This document shows positions 16,119 to 25,221 of a DNA stretch of 46,563 nucleotides, piece after piece; position 1 is the stretch's first letter, and every line of letters starts with the position of its first letter. The DNA comes from [Leptolyngbya] sp. JSC-1 (lineage in GTDB: Bacteria > Cyanobacteriota > Cyanobacteriia > Elainellales > Elainellaceae). The position numbers and the translations under genes are program-made. The stretch lies in NCBI GenBank assembly GCA_000733415.1, contig KL662191.1, positions 5,551,159 through 5,597,721 of the forward strand, read 5' to 3'. Below the pieces are notes generated by a model, which saw only the letters and a list, made by a program, of their open reading frames with translations, made no database searches and was not told the origin of the DNA.

Positions 16119-17150
16119 ATGAGCGTAACCACCCAATTGCCAATTCCGGCTCATTTCGATCGTTCCAGCGTCGCTGAGGTTTGGCGGGTTCCTTACCAAG
16201 TTCGAGCTGCCGAAGCCCAAGCTTGGGCCAAGCAACACCAGATTCGGCCTGCCGCTGAGGATAAGCGCCGCATTTGTCTGCTGGCTATTGATGTGCAAAA
16301 TACTTTCTGCATTCCGGGCTACGAGCTGTTTGTAGGCGGACGCTCCGGCATGGGAGCGGTGGAGGACAATATCCGCCTCTGTGAATTCATCTACCGCAAC
16401 CTGGGGCAAATCAGCGAAATCGCCCTGACGATGGACACCCATACTGCCGCCCAGATTTTCCATTCCCTATTTTGGATCGACCAAGCAGGCAACCATCCGC
16501 CTGCTATGACGATGATTTCGTTAGAAGATGTGGAGCAGGGCTGCTGGCAGGTGAATCCCGCCGTTGCCGTTAATCTGGGGAAGGACTACGACGAGCTACA
16601 GACCTATGCCCGCCACTATGTGCGTCAGCTCAGCCAAGCCAACAAGTATCTACTCACGATCTGGCCCTACCATTCGATGCTGGGGGGCATTGGGCACGCG
16701 ATTGTTGCTGCGGTGGAAGAAGCCTGCTTTTTTCACAATTTGGCTCGCGGCAGCCAAACTCGCTTTGAGATCAAGGGCGGCAATCCCCTGACGGAAAACT
16801 ACTCGGCCCTGAAGCCAGAAGTATTAGTGGACCAAAACCAGCAGACGATTGCCCAGGAAAATCGCGCCTTTTTGCAGCGGCTGCTCAGCTTTGATGCGGT
16901 TGTGATTGCCGGTCAAGCCAAGAGTCACTGCGTTGCCTGGACAATTGCCGATTTGCTCAGCGAAATTGAGGCCACCGATCCGAAGCTAGCCCAAAAGGTG
17001 TACCTGCTCGAAGACTGCACCTCGGCAGTGGTGGTACCCGATGGGGTGGACTTCACCGAACAGGCCGATGCCGCCTATCAGCGCTTTGTCGAGGCTGGGA
17101 TGCATCTAGTTAAATCTATCGAGCCGATGGAAGCTTGGATCGGCTTGTAA
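16119..17150 (+). CDS. isochorismatase-like cysteine hydrolase
   Basis: A 343-aa protein from ATG 16119 (GGGAGAA about 8 nt upstream; a longer frame from 16056 lacks one). The cysteine-hydrolase triad is visible: Asp58 (LLAIDVQNTF), Lys219 (FEIKGGN) and Cys271 (AKSHCVAW). THTAAQIFH adds histidines of the type that bind metal in nicotinamidases. It is longer than usual (about 200 aa), with N-terminal and central insertions (NKYLLTIWPYHSMLGGIGHA). The substrate is unknown; a nicotinamidase-like amide hydrolase is the best guess. It converges with the phosphatase gene, with 4 nt between stops. Confidence 0.85.
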   Translation: MSVTTQLPIPAHFDRSSVAEVWRVPYQVRAAEAQAWAKQHQIRPAAEDKRRICLLAIDVQNTFCIPGYELFVGGRSGMGAVEDNIRLCEFIYRNLGQISEIALTMDTHTAAQIFHSLFWIDQAGNHPPAMTMISLEDVEQGCWQVNPAVAVNLGKDYDELQTYARHYVRQLSQANKYLLTIWPYHSMLGGIGHAIVAAVEEACFFHNLARGSQTRFEIKGGNPLTENYSALKPEVLVDQNQQTIAQENRAFLQRLLSFDAVVIAGQAKSHCVAWTIADLLSEIEATDPKLAQKVYLLEDCTSAVVVPDGVDFTEQADAAYQRFVEAGMHLVKSIEPMEAWIGL

Positions 17151-17154
17151 AAGC

Positions 17155-17898
17155 CTACTGGGATAGCTGCGCCCACTCCTCCGGCAACAGATTGGCGACC
17201 AAGTCAAACCCACCTTGCCCATTTGGTTTGACGACATAGGCGACGCCCTGCGGTTCGGGGTAAATTCCGGTGGCGGCTTCAAACACATCATCATGACCGA
17301 CAATTACCGTATTGGTGCCGCTAGCAGGTAGGGCGGTCAGCATCGGCATGACGGCAGCTCGCATCTGCTGCACCTGCTCCTCGGTGTACTCCTCTGCCGG
17401 AGGGAAGTTGAGGGCGGCTCGTTTTTCATAGCGGCCAAAGGCTAGATCGGCAGTCTGCCAAGCGCGGCAGTATTCGCTGGAGTAGACCTGACCGACGGGA
17501 ATTTGCAGTTCCTGGAAGGCTTTGCCAATCGTCCTCGCCTGCTGCCAGCCCACTTCACTCAGCATCCGCTGGGTTGAGCAATCGCCCATTGTGGCGGAAA
17601 CTTGATCGGCGTAGTCTTTTTCGGTTTGAGCATGGCGGAAGTAAATCACATAGCCACCCTGCCGCAATGCATTCACCAAATCAGCGCCGGTCAAGCGATC
17701 TTGAAAGGTTGGTGTCGCCCCTTCACCGCCTTCGCCGCCTTCGCCGCCTTGGGCTAATCGTTGCTCTACCAGAATCTCAGCCTGGGGTGGCTGCGCATGT
17801 CCTGACGGACTGTCTGATGATGCAACTGCCGCAGGGACTGCTCCCAGCAAGGAATAAACGCCCACACCCACCCAAATTTTGATCTTATTGCTTCCCAT
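17155..17898 (-). CDS. exported histidine phosphatase
   Basis: A 247-aa protein from ATG 17898, chosen to give a clean signal peptide (MGSNKIKIWVGVGVYSLLGA then VPAAVASS). The phosphoglycerate-mutase-like fold is visible as IYFRHAQTEKDYADQ (the usual RHG is RHA, with the phosphorylated His kept), YSSEYCRAWQTADLAFG, and the second catalytic His in VIVGHDDVFEAATG. A short Gly-Glu-Gly run (GGEGGEGGEG) after the signal peptide is encoded by a 9-bp tandem repeat at about 17722-17750. The substrate is unknown; location outside the cytoplasm is inferred. Confidence 0.85.
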   Translation of the reverse strand: MGSNKIKIWVGVGVYSLLGAVPAAVASSDSPSGHAQPPQAEILVEQRLAQGGEGGEGGEGATPTFQDRLTGADLVNALRQGGYVIYFRHAQTEKDYADQVSATMGDCSTQRMLSEVGWQQARTIGKAFQELQIPVGQVYSSEYCRAWQTADLAFGRYEKRAALNFPPAEEYTEEQVQQMRAAVMPMLTALPASGTNTVIVGHDDVFEAATGIYPEPQGVAYVVKPNGQGGFDLVANLLPEEWAQLSQ

Positions 17899-18177
17899 GA
17901 CCGTTTTTTGGCACCTTATTTTTGGCATTAGAGTTAGCTGCAACAAGGCAATAGCTGACTAGTTTCCTGGCCGCAGCACAAGCGTTTGAGCTAGAAACTG
18001 TTTTTTCAGCCGCTCACCTTGTTAAGAATAATTTGCGTTAATCATACGGCCAATTTGACTTTTTTTGAAGCGCTTGCTGAGGAGAATAATAAAGCTCTAT
18101 TACGTCATTTCACTGAATTGTGCGGTTTGTGACGTAATCTAGTTTGCCGTCACCCAAGGTGATATAGTCAGGAAACT

Positions 18178-18354
18178 CGATTGGTTCTAGCGGGGAGCAG
18201 TCGCTAGACGCAAGGGGGAAAGTGCAGTGTCAGTCTGCCGCTGTCCCGCAGCTGTGAGAAAATTTTTAGTTTTGAATTTTAAGTTTTGAGTTGGTGATTC
18301 AAATACTTAAAACTCAAAACTTAAAACGTTTTAAGCCAGAACACCCGCCAATCG
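18178..18354 (+). promoter_or_regulatory. cobalamin (B12) riboswitch
   Basis: Recognisable blocks: P1 stem CGATTGG (18178-18184) with CCAATCG (18348-18354), GGGAAAGTGCAGTGTCAGTC, the core CCGCTGTCCCGCAGCTGTGA (18239-18258), and the B12 box AAGCCAGAACACCCGCC (18333-18349). It precedes hupE by 30 nt and leaves little room for a terminator, so control at the ribosome binding site is likely. The segment between the core and the B12 box holds a long AT-rich hairpin made of genomic repeat (18277-18326). Confidence 0.93.
18277..18326. repeat. repeat hairpin inside the riboswitch
   Basis: TTTTAAGTTTTGAGTT (18277-18292) and AACTCAAAACTTAAAA (18311-18326) are exact complements with an 18-nt loop. The same words appear in the intergenic blocks at 13888-13941 and 29849-29995. 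Here they form a peripheral arm of the cobalamin riboswitch. Confidence 0.8.
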
Positions 18355-18384
18355 TGGCATGTTCATTTCATCTGCGAGGTACGG

Positions 18385-19077
18385 ATGGTGCGTAGTTCAA
18401 TGCGTCGTTCAATGGGTTCTCAACTTAAACAGCGGAGCAGGCTCAGTCAGCTATCGCTGCCGCTGGTTAGCAGTGCAGGTCTTTTGCTGACGGCAACGCC
18501 GGTTCTGGCGCATCATGCGATGGGAGGCCGCTTGCCGGCTAATTTTGCCGAAGGGTTCTTGTCAGGGTTGGCGCATCCGGTGATTGGGCTAGATCACCTG
18601 GCTTTTGTAGTCGCGGTGGGGCTGTTGGCTGCCACCGAACCAAGGGGCATCGTGATTCCCATCGCCTTTATTCTGACCGCCATGCTGGGCACTGGTTTAC
18701 ATCTGATCTCGGTACCGTTACCGGCGGTGGAGCTGCTAGTTTCGGGGTCAATTCTGCTGTTTGGCAGTTTACTGGTGCGGCAAACCAAACTGAGTCTGCC
18801 GATAGTCACTGGGTTAGCTGCCTTGGCGGGGCTATTCCACGGCTATGCCTACGGAGAGGCCATCTTTGGGGCTGAGATGACGCCGTTGCTTTCGTATTTG
18901 ATTGGATTTACGGCAATTCAGCTTCTGATTGCCCTGAGTGCCTTTTGGGTAGGTCGTCGGCTGCTGCGGCAACCGGGCCGCGAATCGGCGAATTTGCGCT
19001 CGGCGGGTCTGGTGATTTGCGGGATTGGGATTGCCTTTTTCGCATCTCAGGTTGTAGCCACGGTTTTGCCAGTTTAG
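18385..19077 (+). CDS. HupE/UreJ-type metal transporter
   Basis: A 230-aa protein with a signal-peptide-like N-terminus, then the family motif HPVIGLDHLAFVVAVG (first conserved metal-binding segment) and about six membrane spans, including ALAGLFHGYAYGEAIFGAEM with a second conserved His. HupE/UreJ proteins move nickel or cobalt across membranes. Control by the cobalamin riboswitch just upstream points to cobalt for B12 synthesis rather than nickel. ATG 18385 has GAGGT at 18376-18380. ureD is nearby (15055), but the riboswitch makes a urease link less likely. Confidence 0.93.
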   Translation: MVRSSMRRSMGSQLKQRSRLSQLSLPLVSSAGLLLTATPVLAHHAMGGRLPANFAEGFLSGLAHPVIGLDHLAFVVAVGLLAATEPRGIVIPIAFILTAMLGTGLHLISVPLPAVELLVSGSILLFGSLLVRQTKLSLPIVTGLAALAGLFHGYAYGEAIFGAEMTPLLSYLIGFTAIQLLIALSAFWVGRRLLRQPGRESANLRSAGLVICGIGIAFFASQVVATVLPV

Positions 19078-19095
19078 GTTGGCTCAGACTAGGCA

Positions 19096-20397
19096 TCAAT
19101 TAATCCCGTTCCCTTGAACGATATACTTCACGGTTGTCAAGGATTCCAGACTAATCAACCCACGGCGGTGCCCTTTCTGATTCGACATGCCTAGCGCGAT
19201 CGGGGTGCCGCGTTTGGGGTTGCGGTGAAAGCGAGGAGAGGCGTTGATATAGGCAATGGCGCTGTTGATGCTGGTGGCAAATTGGCGGCTTTCTTGGTAG
19301 GACTCGGTGGCTAGACAGTCCGCATGGCCGCTACTGTGCTGATTGATCCAGTCAATCGCGTTTTCCAAGCTGTCCACTACCTTGAAGGCAATGGTATTGC
19401 TGAGATAGGCCCGGTTCCATTCCGCCGCGTCGGCCATCGCTGAAAAGATATCGGGAAATTCGCTGGCCAGTTCCGCATCGCCACGCAGATGAAAGCCCTT
19501 ATCCTTCAAGCTGTTCCAGAGCATGTTCAGGGCGGTGGAGCTGTGTTGCCGGTGAATCAGCACCTTTTCAATCGCATTTACCGGGTCCGGTTCGGTCTGA
19601 TGGCTGTCTAAAATCATCCAGCGGGCGATATCGAGACTGCCCGTAGGCGACCAGTAGAGATAGCAGTTGCCAATCGCGGTCCGCAATACGGGAGCCGTTG
19701 CTTGTCGGATCACCTGCTGCACCAAGCTAGAGCGTCCGTAGGGAACCACCAGATTAATGTACCGATCTAGCGTCACCAGTTCCCGAATCACATCGCCCTG
19801 TTCGGCGGGCAAAAACTGCAAACAATCCCCCGGCAGCCCCGCATCTTCTATCGCCAGTCTCAGCGTTTCGGCAATGATTTGATTAGAATGGCTGGCTTCA
19901 GCCCCGCCCCGTAGGATTAGACTATTGGCTGAGCGCAGACACATACCGGCGGCAATGGCTCCCAATTCCGGCAGCGCTTCGTAGATCAGGGCAATTACCC
20001 CCAGCGGCATCAACTGGCAGTAGGTCTGGCACTGATCGACCTGGTAGGACGGCGTGTTGAGAATCGGCTGAATCGGGTCCGACAGCTCGGATAATCGCTG
20101 TAGGATTTGCCCCGCGGTTTGCAGGCGCTCTGGGGTTAGCTTGAGCCATTCCAGTACCAGCTCCGGAATCGCCATCTCGCGGCTGGCTTCCAGATCTAGC
20201 GTGTTGGCCTCCAAAATGTCATTCTGGCGGTCTAGCAACGCTTCGGCCATGAACTGTAGGGCACGGCTCCGGTCCATGCCCCGCAAGGCGGATAGCGCCA
20301 AAGAAGACTGTTGAGCCTGTTGAGCAATCGTGGTGAGATCAGGTGATGATGCGTTCAAGGAACTACTGCCTTGGTCTAACGTCTGCAAGCTAGCCAT
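19096..20397 (-). CDS. ProA-like protein lacking the catalytic cysteine
   Basis: A 433-aa relative of gamma-glutamyl phosphate reductase (ProA). Conserved blocks: LSALRGMDRSRALQFMAEAL, PLGVIALIYEALPELGAIAA, SANSLILRGGAEASHSN, and the ending GMSNQKGHRRGLISLESLTT then KYIVQGNG. In true ProA the active site is a Cys in VCNAxE; here the block reads EPDPVNAIEKVLIH, with Val where Cys is expected. The frame opens at 20571, but ATG 20397 gives the normal N-terminus and leaves only a 22-nt overlap with the upstream gene. A second, active ProA probably exists elsewhere. A function other than proline synthesis is likely. Confidence 0.8.
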   Translation of the reverse strand: MASLQTLDQGSSSLNASSPDLTTIAQQAQQSSLALSALRGMDRSRALQFMAEALLDRQNDILEANTLDLEASREMAIPELVLEWLKLTPERLQTAGQILQRLSELSDPIQPILNTPSYQVDQCQTYCQLMPLGVIALIYEALPELGAIAAGMCLRSANSLILRGGAEASHSNQIIAETLRLAIEDAGLPGDCLQFLPAEQGDVIRELVTLDRYINLVVPYGRSSLVQQVIRQATAPVLRTAIGNCYLYWSPTGSLDIARWMILDSHQTEPDPVNAIEKVLIHRQHSSTALNMLWNSLKDKGFHLRGDAELASEFPDIFSAMADAAEWNRAYLSNTIAFKVVDSLENAIDWINQHSSGHADCLATESYQESRQFATSINSAIAYINASPRFHRNPKRGTPIALGMSNQKGHRRGLISLESLTTVKYIVQGNGIN

Positions 20398-20783
20398 AGC
20401 ATCAAGACTAGCATCATCGACAGTACCAATGCTGCAATTACCCGAAACGTAACGCTGGAGCTGAATGGAGCGTTTAGGGTGGTCAGTAGTAACAGAAATA
20501 GCAGGCCAAAAATGATCGCCAACGTTAGGGGAAAGTAGCCGCTCGCTAGGGAGGAATGGGCGATGTTCCACTGATGCCCGGTCCAGCGCCAGGCCCGCTT
20601 GTAGGGGTAGGTCGTAGACAACTGCTCGATCACATAGCCATTCTCTTGGACCACAAAAATTTGCTGACAGCGATTGCAGCCGAACGCCTCGGTCAGGGTG
20701 ATTGGCACCAGACGGCCTCGACGACGGCAGGGACAGGGATAGTCGTTGTTTAAGTCAATTTTTTGAACTTTTTGGGAATGCAC
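20376..20783 (-). CDS. zinc-ribbon membrane protein, hypothetical
   Basis: A 135-aa protein: an N-terminal zinc-ribbon-like region with cysteines 17, 19, 36 and 39 (DYPCPCRRRG and FGCNRCQQIF), a basic central part (YKRAWRWTGHQW) and two membrane segments (FPLTLAIIFGLLFLLLLTTL; VIAALVLSMMLVLMLWLACR). It precedes the ProA-like gene and overlaps it by 22 nt. The family is uncharacterised; proteins of this kind look restricted to cyanobacteria. Confidence 0.75.
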   Translation of the reverse strand: MHSQKVQKIDLNNDYPCPCRRRGRLVPITLTEAFGCNRCQQIFVVQENGYVIEQLSTTYPYKRAWRWTGHQWNIAHSSLASGYFPLTLAIIFGLLFLLLLTTLNAPFSSSVTFRVIAALVLSMMLVLMLWLACRR

Positions 20784-20970
20784 AGGCGCAACGCAAAATG
20801 AGGTTTGTTAAGGCGTGATCGAACTCTTACTCTTAAATCTAGCTCAAACCGCATCGGCGGCAATGATTGTTAATACTCTCTTCAAAGTGAGATGGGGAGA
20901 TGGGGGAGAGGGACAAGCCAAGTGGCGTTGAAGTCGGTAGAGTGGAAACAGTTGTTCAGGCGGTTTTGTT

Positions 20971-23052
20971 ATGTCTCCAGTTGAGAAGCCTCAGGCTCAA
21001 ACAGCACTCTCCTATCCGAAGAGCCGTAAGCTCGATGTCACGGAAACCTATCATGGTACGGCGGTGGCGGATCCCTATTGCTGGTTGGAGGATCCCCATG
21101 CGGAGGAGACGCAGGCTTGGATCGAGGCGCAAAATCAGGTGACGTTTGGCTTTTTGAACCAGATTCCGATTCGGGAAACGCTGCGGCAACGTCTAACTCA
21201 ACTGTGGGACTACGAAAAGTTTGGCACGCCGTTTAAGCAGGCGGATCGCTATTTTTATTTCAAGAATGATGGACTTCAGAACCAGAGCGTTCTCTATACC
21301 CTGTCGGATCTGGAGGGCGAGCCGCGGGTTTTGATCGATCCCAATACTCTGTCGGACGATGGCACGGTGGCGCTGTCGGGGTTGTCGATTAGCGAAGACG
21401 GCAAACTGATGGCCTATGGGCTGTCTACGGCGGGGTCAGATTGGCAGGAGTGGAAGGTGCTTGATGTGGACAGCGGTGAGGATTTGCCGGATCTGCTCAA
21501 GTGGGTGAAATTCTCTGGGGCGAGCTGGACGCACGATCAGCAGGGCTTTTTCTATTCGCGCTACGATGAGCCGAACGAAACCACCAAACTAGAAGAGGTC
21601 AATTATTATCAGAAGCTCTATTACCATCGGCTGGGCACACCCCAGTCTGAGGATCCCCTGATCTACGAACGCTCGGACCAGAAGGAGTGGGGCTTTAGTG
21701 GCTTTGTCACCGAAGATGGCCGCTACCTGATCATCTCGGTTTGGATGGGTACCGATCCGAAAAACCTGGTGTTCTATAAAGACTTGACGACCGATGGCCC
21801 AGTGGTGGAGTTGATCAATCAGTTTGAGGCTAGCTACAGCCTGATCGATAACGATGGCACTACTTTCTGGTTCCAGACCGACCTAGAGGCACCGCGTGGG
21901 CGCGTGATTGCGATCGACATCACCAATCCTGATAAGCAGCACTGGCAGGAAATCATTCCCCAAGCTGCCGAAACGCTGGAAGGGGTTGGTCTGCTCAACA
22001 ATCAGTTTGTCGCTTCCTACCTCAAGGATGCGCGGACTCAGATCAAGATTTTTCACCTGGATGGCCGCTTTGCCCGCGAAGTCGAATTGCCGGGAGTGGG
22101 ATCAGCCGGTGGCTTTGGCGGTAAGCGCTACGACACGGAAACCTTCTACAGTTTCACCAGCTTCACCACCCCGACCACGATCTACCGCTACGATATGGTG
22201 ACCGGCGAAAGCACAATTTTCCGGCAGCCGCAGGTGGATTTTAATCCGGCTGACTATGAGACTAAGCAGGTCTTCTACACCAGTCGGGATGGCACCCAGG
22301 TGCCGATGTTCATCACCCACAAGCAGGGGTTGGCGCTGGATGGCAACAATCCGACGCTGCTGTATGGCTATGGCGGTTTCAACGTGTCGCTGACGCCGTC
22401 GTTTTCGCCTAGCAATGTGGTTTGGATGGATTTGGGCGGAGTCTATGCTGTTCCCAATCTGCGGGGCGGCGGCGAGTATGGCGAAGATTGGCATCAGGCG
22501 GGCATGAAGCAAAACAAACAGAATGTGTTTGATGACTTTATTGCCGCAGCGGAGTGGCTGATTGCCAATGGCTACACCTCCTCGAAAAAATTGGCGATTT
22601 CTGGCGGCAGCAATGGCGGGTTGCTGGTGGGAGCCTGCATGACCCAACGGCCCGAGTTGTTTGCGGCAGCCCTACCGGCAGTGGGGGTAATGGATATGCT
22701 GCGCTTCCATAAATTCACCATCGGCTGGGCTTGGTGCTCAGAATATGGCTCTGCTGAAAATCCCGACGAGTTTCCCACCCTCTATGCCTATTCGCCGCTG
22801 CATAATCTCAAACCCGGAATCGCCTATCCGGCCACGCTGATCACCACCGCCGACCATGACGATCGGGTAGTGCCAGCCCATAGCTTTAAGTTTGCGGCAG
22901 CCCTCCAGGAGGCTCATGCCGGAGATGCACCAGTGCTAATCCGAATTGAAACCAAAGCGGGGCATGGAGCCGGTAAACCCACGGCCAAAATCATCGAAGA
23001 GGTGGCGGATCGGTTTGCTTTTTTGGTGAAGCTGCTGGATATCCAGGTCTAA
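20971..23052 (+). CDS. prolyl oligopeptidase (S9A)
   Basis: A 693-aa soluble peptidase that cleaves short peptides after proline. The N-terminal signature DPYCWLEDPHAEETQAWIEA is followed by the seven-bladed propeller region (about 75-410) and an alpha/beta-hydrolase domain. The triad is visible: Ser547 (SGGSNGGLL), Asp about 630-631 (ADHDDRVVP) and His665 (AGHGAGKP). PNLRGGGEYGEDWHQAG is the oxyanion/loop block. Length is normal for the family and there is no signal peptide. It is a single-gene unit after a gap of nearly 190 bp. Confidence 0.95.
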   Translation: MSPVEKPQAQTALSYPKSRKLDVTETYHGTAVADPYCWLEDPHAEETQAWIEAQNQVTFGFLNQIPIRETLRQRLTQLWDYEKFGTPFKQADRYFYFKNDGLQNQSVLYTLSDLEGEPRVLIDPNTLSDDGTVALSGLSISEDGKLMAYGLSTAGSDWQEWKVLDVDSGEDLPDLLKWVKFSGASWTHDQQGFFYSRYDEPNETTKLEEVNYYQKLYYHRLGTPQSEDPLIYERSDQKEWGFSGFVTEDGRYLIISVWMGTDPKNLVFYKDLTTDGPVVELINQFEASYSLIDNDGTTFWFQTDLEAPRGRVIAIDITNPDKQHWQEIIPQAAETLEGVGLLNNQFVASYLKDARTQIKIFHLDGRFAREVELPGVGSAGGFGGKRYDTETFYSFTSFTTPTTIYRYDMVTGESTIFRQPQVDFNPADYETKQVFYTSRDGTQVPMFITHKQGLALDGNNPTLLYGYGGFNVSLTPSFSPSNVVWMDLGGVYAVPNLRGGGEYGEDWHQAGMKQNKQNVFDDFIAAAEWLIANGYTSSKKLAISGGSNGGLLVGACMTQRPELFAAALPAVGVMDMLRFHKFTIGWAWCSEYGSAENPDEFPTLYAYSPLHNLKPGIAYPATLITTADHDDRVVPAHSFKFAAALQEAHAGDAPVLIRIETKAGHGAGKPTAKIIEEVADRFAFLVKLLDIQV

Positions 23053-23155
23053 CAAATCCCTTGGGCGAAATCGACAACTTCGGTGTACTCTAAGGATCGC
23101 AAATCGCACCAATTACGCACCAATTACAAACCAATCGCATCGGAAGACCCATCGC

Positions 23156-24199
23156 ATGGCGAAAGATCCAGGCCAAACCCTGCGGACGGCTAGCTTATTT
23201 CGACTCAGGGCAACACCCAAAACCGTCCGCCAAACCTTGAGTGCAGCAGATCAAGTTGACCTCTGGAAGCTGACTCCCAAGGTCAGAAGCAGTCTCAACC
23301 TCCGGCTCAGCGGTCTAGCAAAACGGGCCAATGCCGATGTGACGCTGCTGAATGCTGCCGGTCGGGTGCTGGCCTCTTCTCGCAAACCAGGCAACAAAGC
23401 CGAAACCCTCAGCAACATTTTGCTGACCCCTGGCACCTTCTATGTGCGCGTCAATCTGCGCCGGGGCAGTGCCGATACCCGCTATGCCCTCACCCTCAGC
23501 GCCACTCCCACCTCGGATCAGTTTGGCAATTCGTTTGAGACCGCCACATCTCTCCGAACCGCCACCGGCAGCGGCAGTGATTTTGTCGGCAACAGCGATC
23601 CTGATGATTTCATCCGGTTCAGTCCCCTGGTCGCCGGACGGTTTGACTTTACCCTTACCGGACTCACCGACGATGCCAACCTGGAACTCTACGACAGCAA
23701 TCGCAATCTGATCTTGACCTCCACCAACAGCGGCACCACCGATGAACAGATCAACCAGCGTTTGACTGGAATTGCCGGGTCCACCTACTACCTGCGCATC
23801 CTGCCAGCCGCGGGCAAAGAGACAAACTACACCTTCAACTATGTCTTTGTGCCTGATACTCCGACTCGAACCGCTTCTGGACTGCAATATATTGACCTGG
23901 CAACTGGCAATGGCCCCACCCCCACCTCTGGTCAGACTGTGACTGTACAGTACACCGGCATTTTATTAGACGGTACCAAATTCGACAGTTCCCGCGACCG
24001 CAATCAGCCCTTCTCGTTTGCAATTGGCACTGGCCAAGTGATTCCCGGTTGGGACGAGGGCTTCAGCAGCATGAGTGTGGGCAGCCGACGACAGTTGATT
24101 ATTCCGCCCAATTTGGCCTATGGGTCTAGAGGCGTTCCTGGCACCATTCCGCCCAACGCCACCTTGATCTTTGATGTGGAAATTATTGGAATCAGTTAG
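23156..24199 (+). CDS. PPC-PPC-FKBP fusion protein
   Basis: A 347-aa protein with an unusual layout. About 10-120 and 125-235 are two pre-peptidase C-terminal (PPC) beta-sandwich domains (LWKLTPKVRSSLNLRLSGL, then GTFYVRVNLRRGSADTRYAL; and FDFTLTGLTDDANLELYDSN). About 245-347 is an FKBP peptidyl-prolyl isomerase (VTVQYTGILLDGTKFDSS, IGTGQVIPGWDEGF, RRQLIIPPNLAYGSRG). There is no classical signal peptide, although PPC domains normally occur on secreted proteins. It presumably assists folding outside the cytoplasm; the export route is not obvious. Confidence 0.9.
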   Translation: MAKDPGQTLRTASLFRLRATPKTVRQTLSAADQVDLWKLTPKVRSSLNLRLSGLAKRANADVTLLNAAGRVLASSRKPGNKAETLSNILLTPGTFYVRVNLRRGSADTRYALTLSATPTSDQFGNSFETATSLRTATGSGSDFVGNSDPDDFIRFSPLVAGRFDFTLTGLTDDANLELYDSNRNLILTSTNSGTTDEQINQRLTGIAGSTYYLRILPAAGKETNYTFNYVFVPDTPTRTASGLQYIDLATGNGPTPTSGQTVTVQYTGILLDGTKFDSSRDRNQPFSFAIGTGQVIPGWDEGFSSMSVGSRRQLIIPPNLAYGSRGVPGTIPPNATLIFDVEIIGIS

Positions 24200-24356
24200 A
24201 TGAAATTGTAGAGAACAAGCTGGGACGCATGTTAAGTATCTCACTAGCATATAGACTAACTGTGCCCCACCCATCCACCGCTCGGCTGAGCCACTCACGG
24301 CGAAGCCCATCCACTCCTTACGTACTATCATCTTGCTAGCAACGACCTAGATCTCC

Positions 24357-25118
24357 ATGCGCGACTCTACCCCAACCCAAGCTGAATCTGGTTCAACGGC
24401 AGCTTTGATTGTGGGAGCCAGTCAGGGAATTGGGTTGGAATTTGTTCGCCAACTGCTGCCTCACGTCGCTCGGCTCTACGCCACCTACCGGGATCCCCAG
24501 GCTGAACTGTTGACCATTCAGGATCCGCGATTGCGCTGCTTGCCGCTCGATATCACCGATGAAAGCCAGATTGCTGCCGCGATTGCCGAAATTCAGGCAG
24601 AAACCATCGCCCTGCATACGGTGATCAACTGCGTCGGGGTGCTGCACGAAGGAGCTATCCAACCAGAGAAAAGCCTGCGCCAGCTCAATGCCGAGCAATT
24701 GCTGCGCTATTTCCAGATCAACAGCATTGGGGCTGTTCTACTGGCGAAACATGTCCAGCCCTTGCTCAGACACACTCACCGCAGTATCTTCGCAACCATT
24801 TCCGCCAAAATTGGCAGCATTGGCGATAATCAGTTGGGCGGATGGTACGGCTACCGGGCTTCTAAAGCGGCGTTGAACATGCTGATGCGCACAGCAGCGA
24901 TTGAGTACAAACGCACCTGCCCGAGAACAATTGTGGTGATGCTCCATCCAGGAACGACTGATACGCGCCTATCCCGCCCGTTTCAGCGCAACGTGCCGCC
25001 AGAAAAGCTGTTTAGTGTCGAGCGGACTGTGGGGCAGCTCATCACTATTTTGGATGGGCTAGAGGAAAGCGATAGCGGCGAATTCTTCTCTTGGGATGGC
25101 AGCCGTTTGCCGTGGTAG
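24357..25118 (+). CDS. short-chain dehydrogenase/reductase (C-factor-like)
   Basis: A 253-aa SDR. The Rossmann glycine motif is LIVGASQGIGLEFVRQL, NADP-type TYRD follows, NCVG matches the NNAG position, and the active site is Tyr-x-x-x-Lys (YRASKAALNML) with an upstream Ser (ATISAKIGS). The ending (VVMLHPGTTDTRLSRPFQ) is like C-factor/CsgA-type SDRs. The substrate is unknown. The next gene starts about 100 nt downstream. Confidence 0.88.
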   Translation: MRDSTPTQAESGSTAALIVGASQGIGLEFVRQLLPHVARLYATYRDPQAELLTIQDPRLRCLPLDITDESQIAAAIAEIQAETIALHTVINCVGVLHEGAIQPEKSLRQLNAEQLLRYFQINSIGAVLLAKHVQPLLRHTHRSIFATISAKIGSIGDNQLGGWYGYRASKAALNMLMRTAAIEYKRTCPRTIVVMLHPGTTDTRLSRPFQRNVPPEKLFSVERTVGQLITILDGLEESDSGEFFSWDGSRLPW

Positions 25119-25221
25119 AATTCAGCTCGCTGACCAGCCTCTTGGCTCCCAAAGACGAATGGCGGTAGCGAAACCGACTGGTTTTCTGTCATACTCTGAG
25201 AAACCGCTCAGAGGCATCCGT

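Noticed and set aside
18060..18177. Promoter for the cobalamin riboswitch unit (TTGACT at 18055-18060)
   Set aside because: No acceptable -10 box at the right spacing; not annotated.
20398..20571. N-terminal extension of the ProA-like protein
   Set aside because: It lies within the upstream zinc-ribbon gene in another frame; ATG 20397 gives the family's usual N-terminus.
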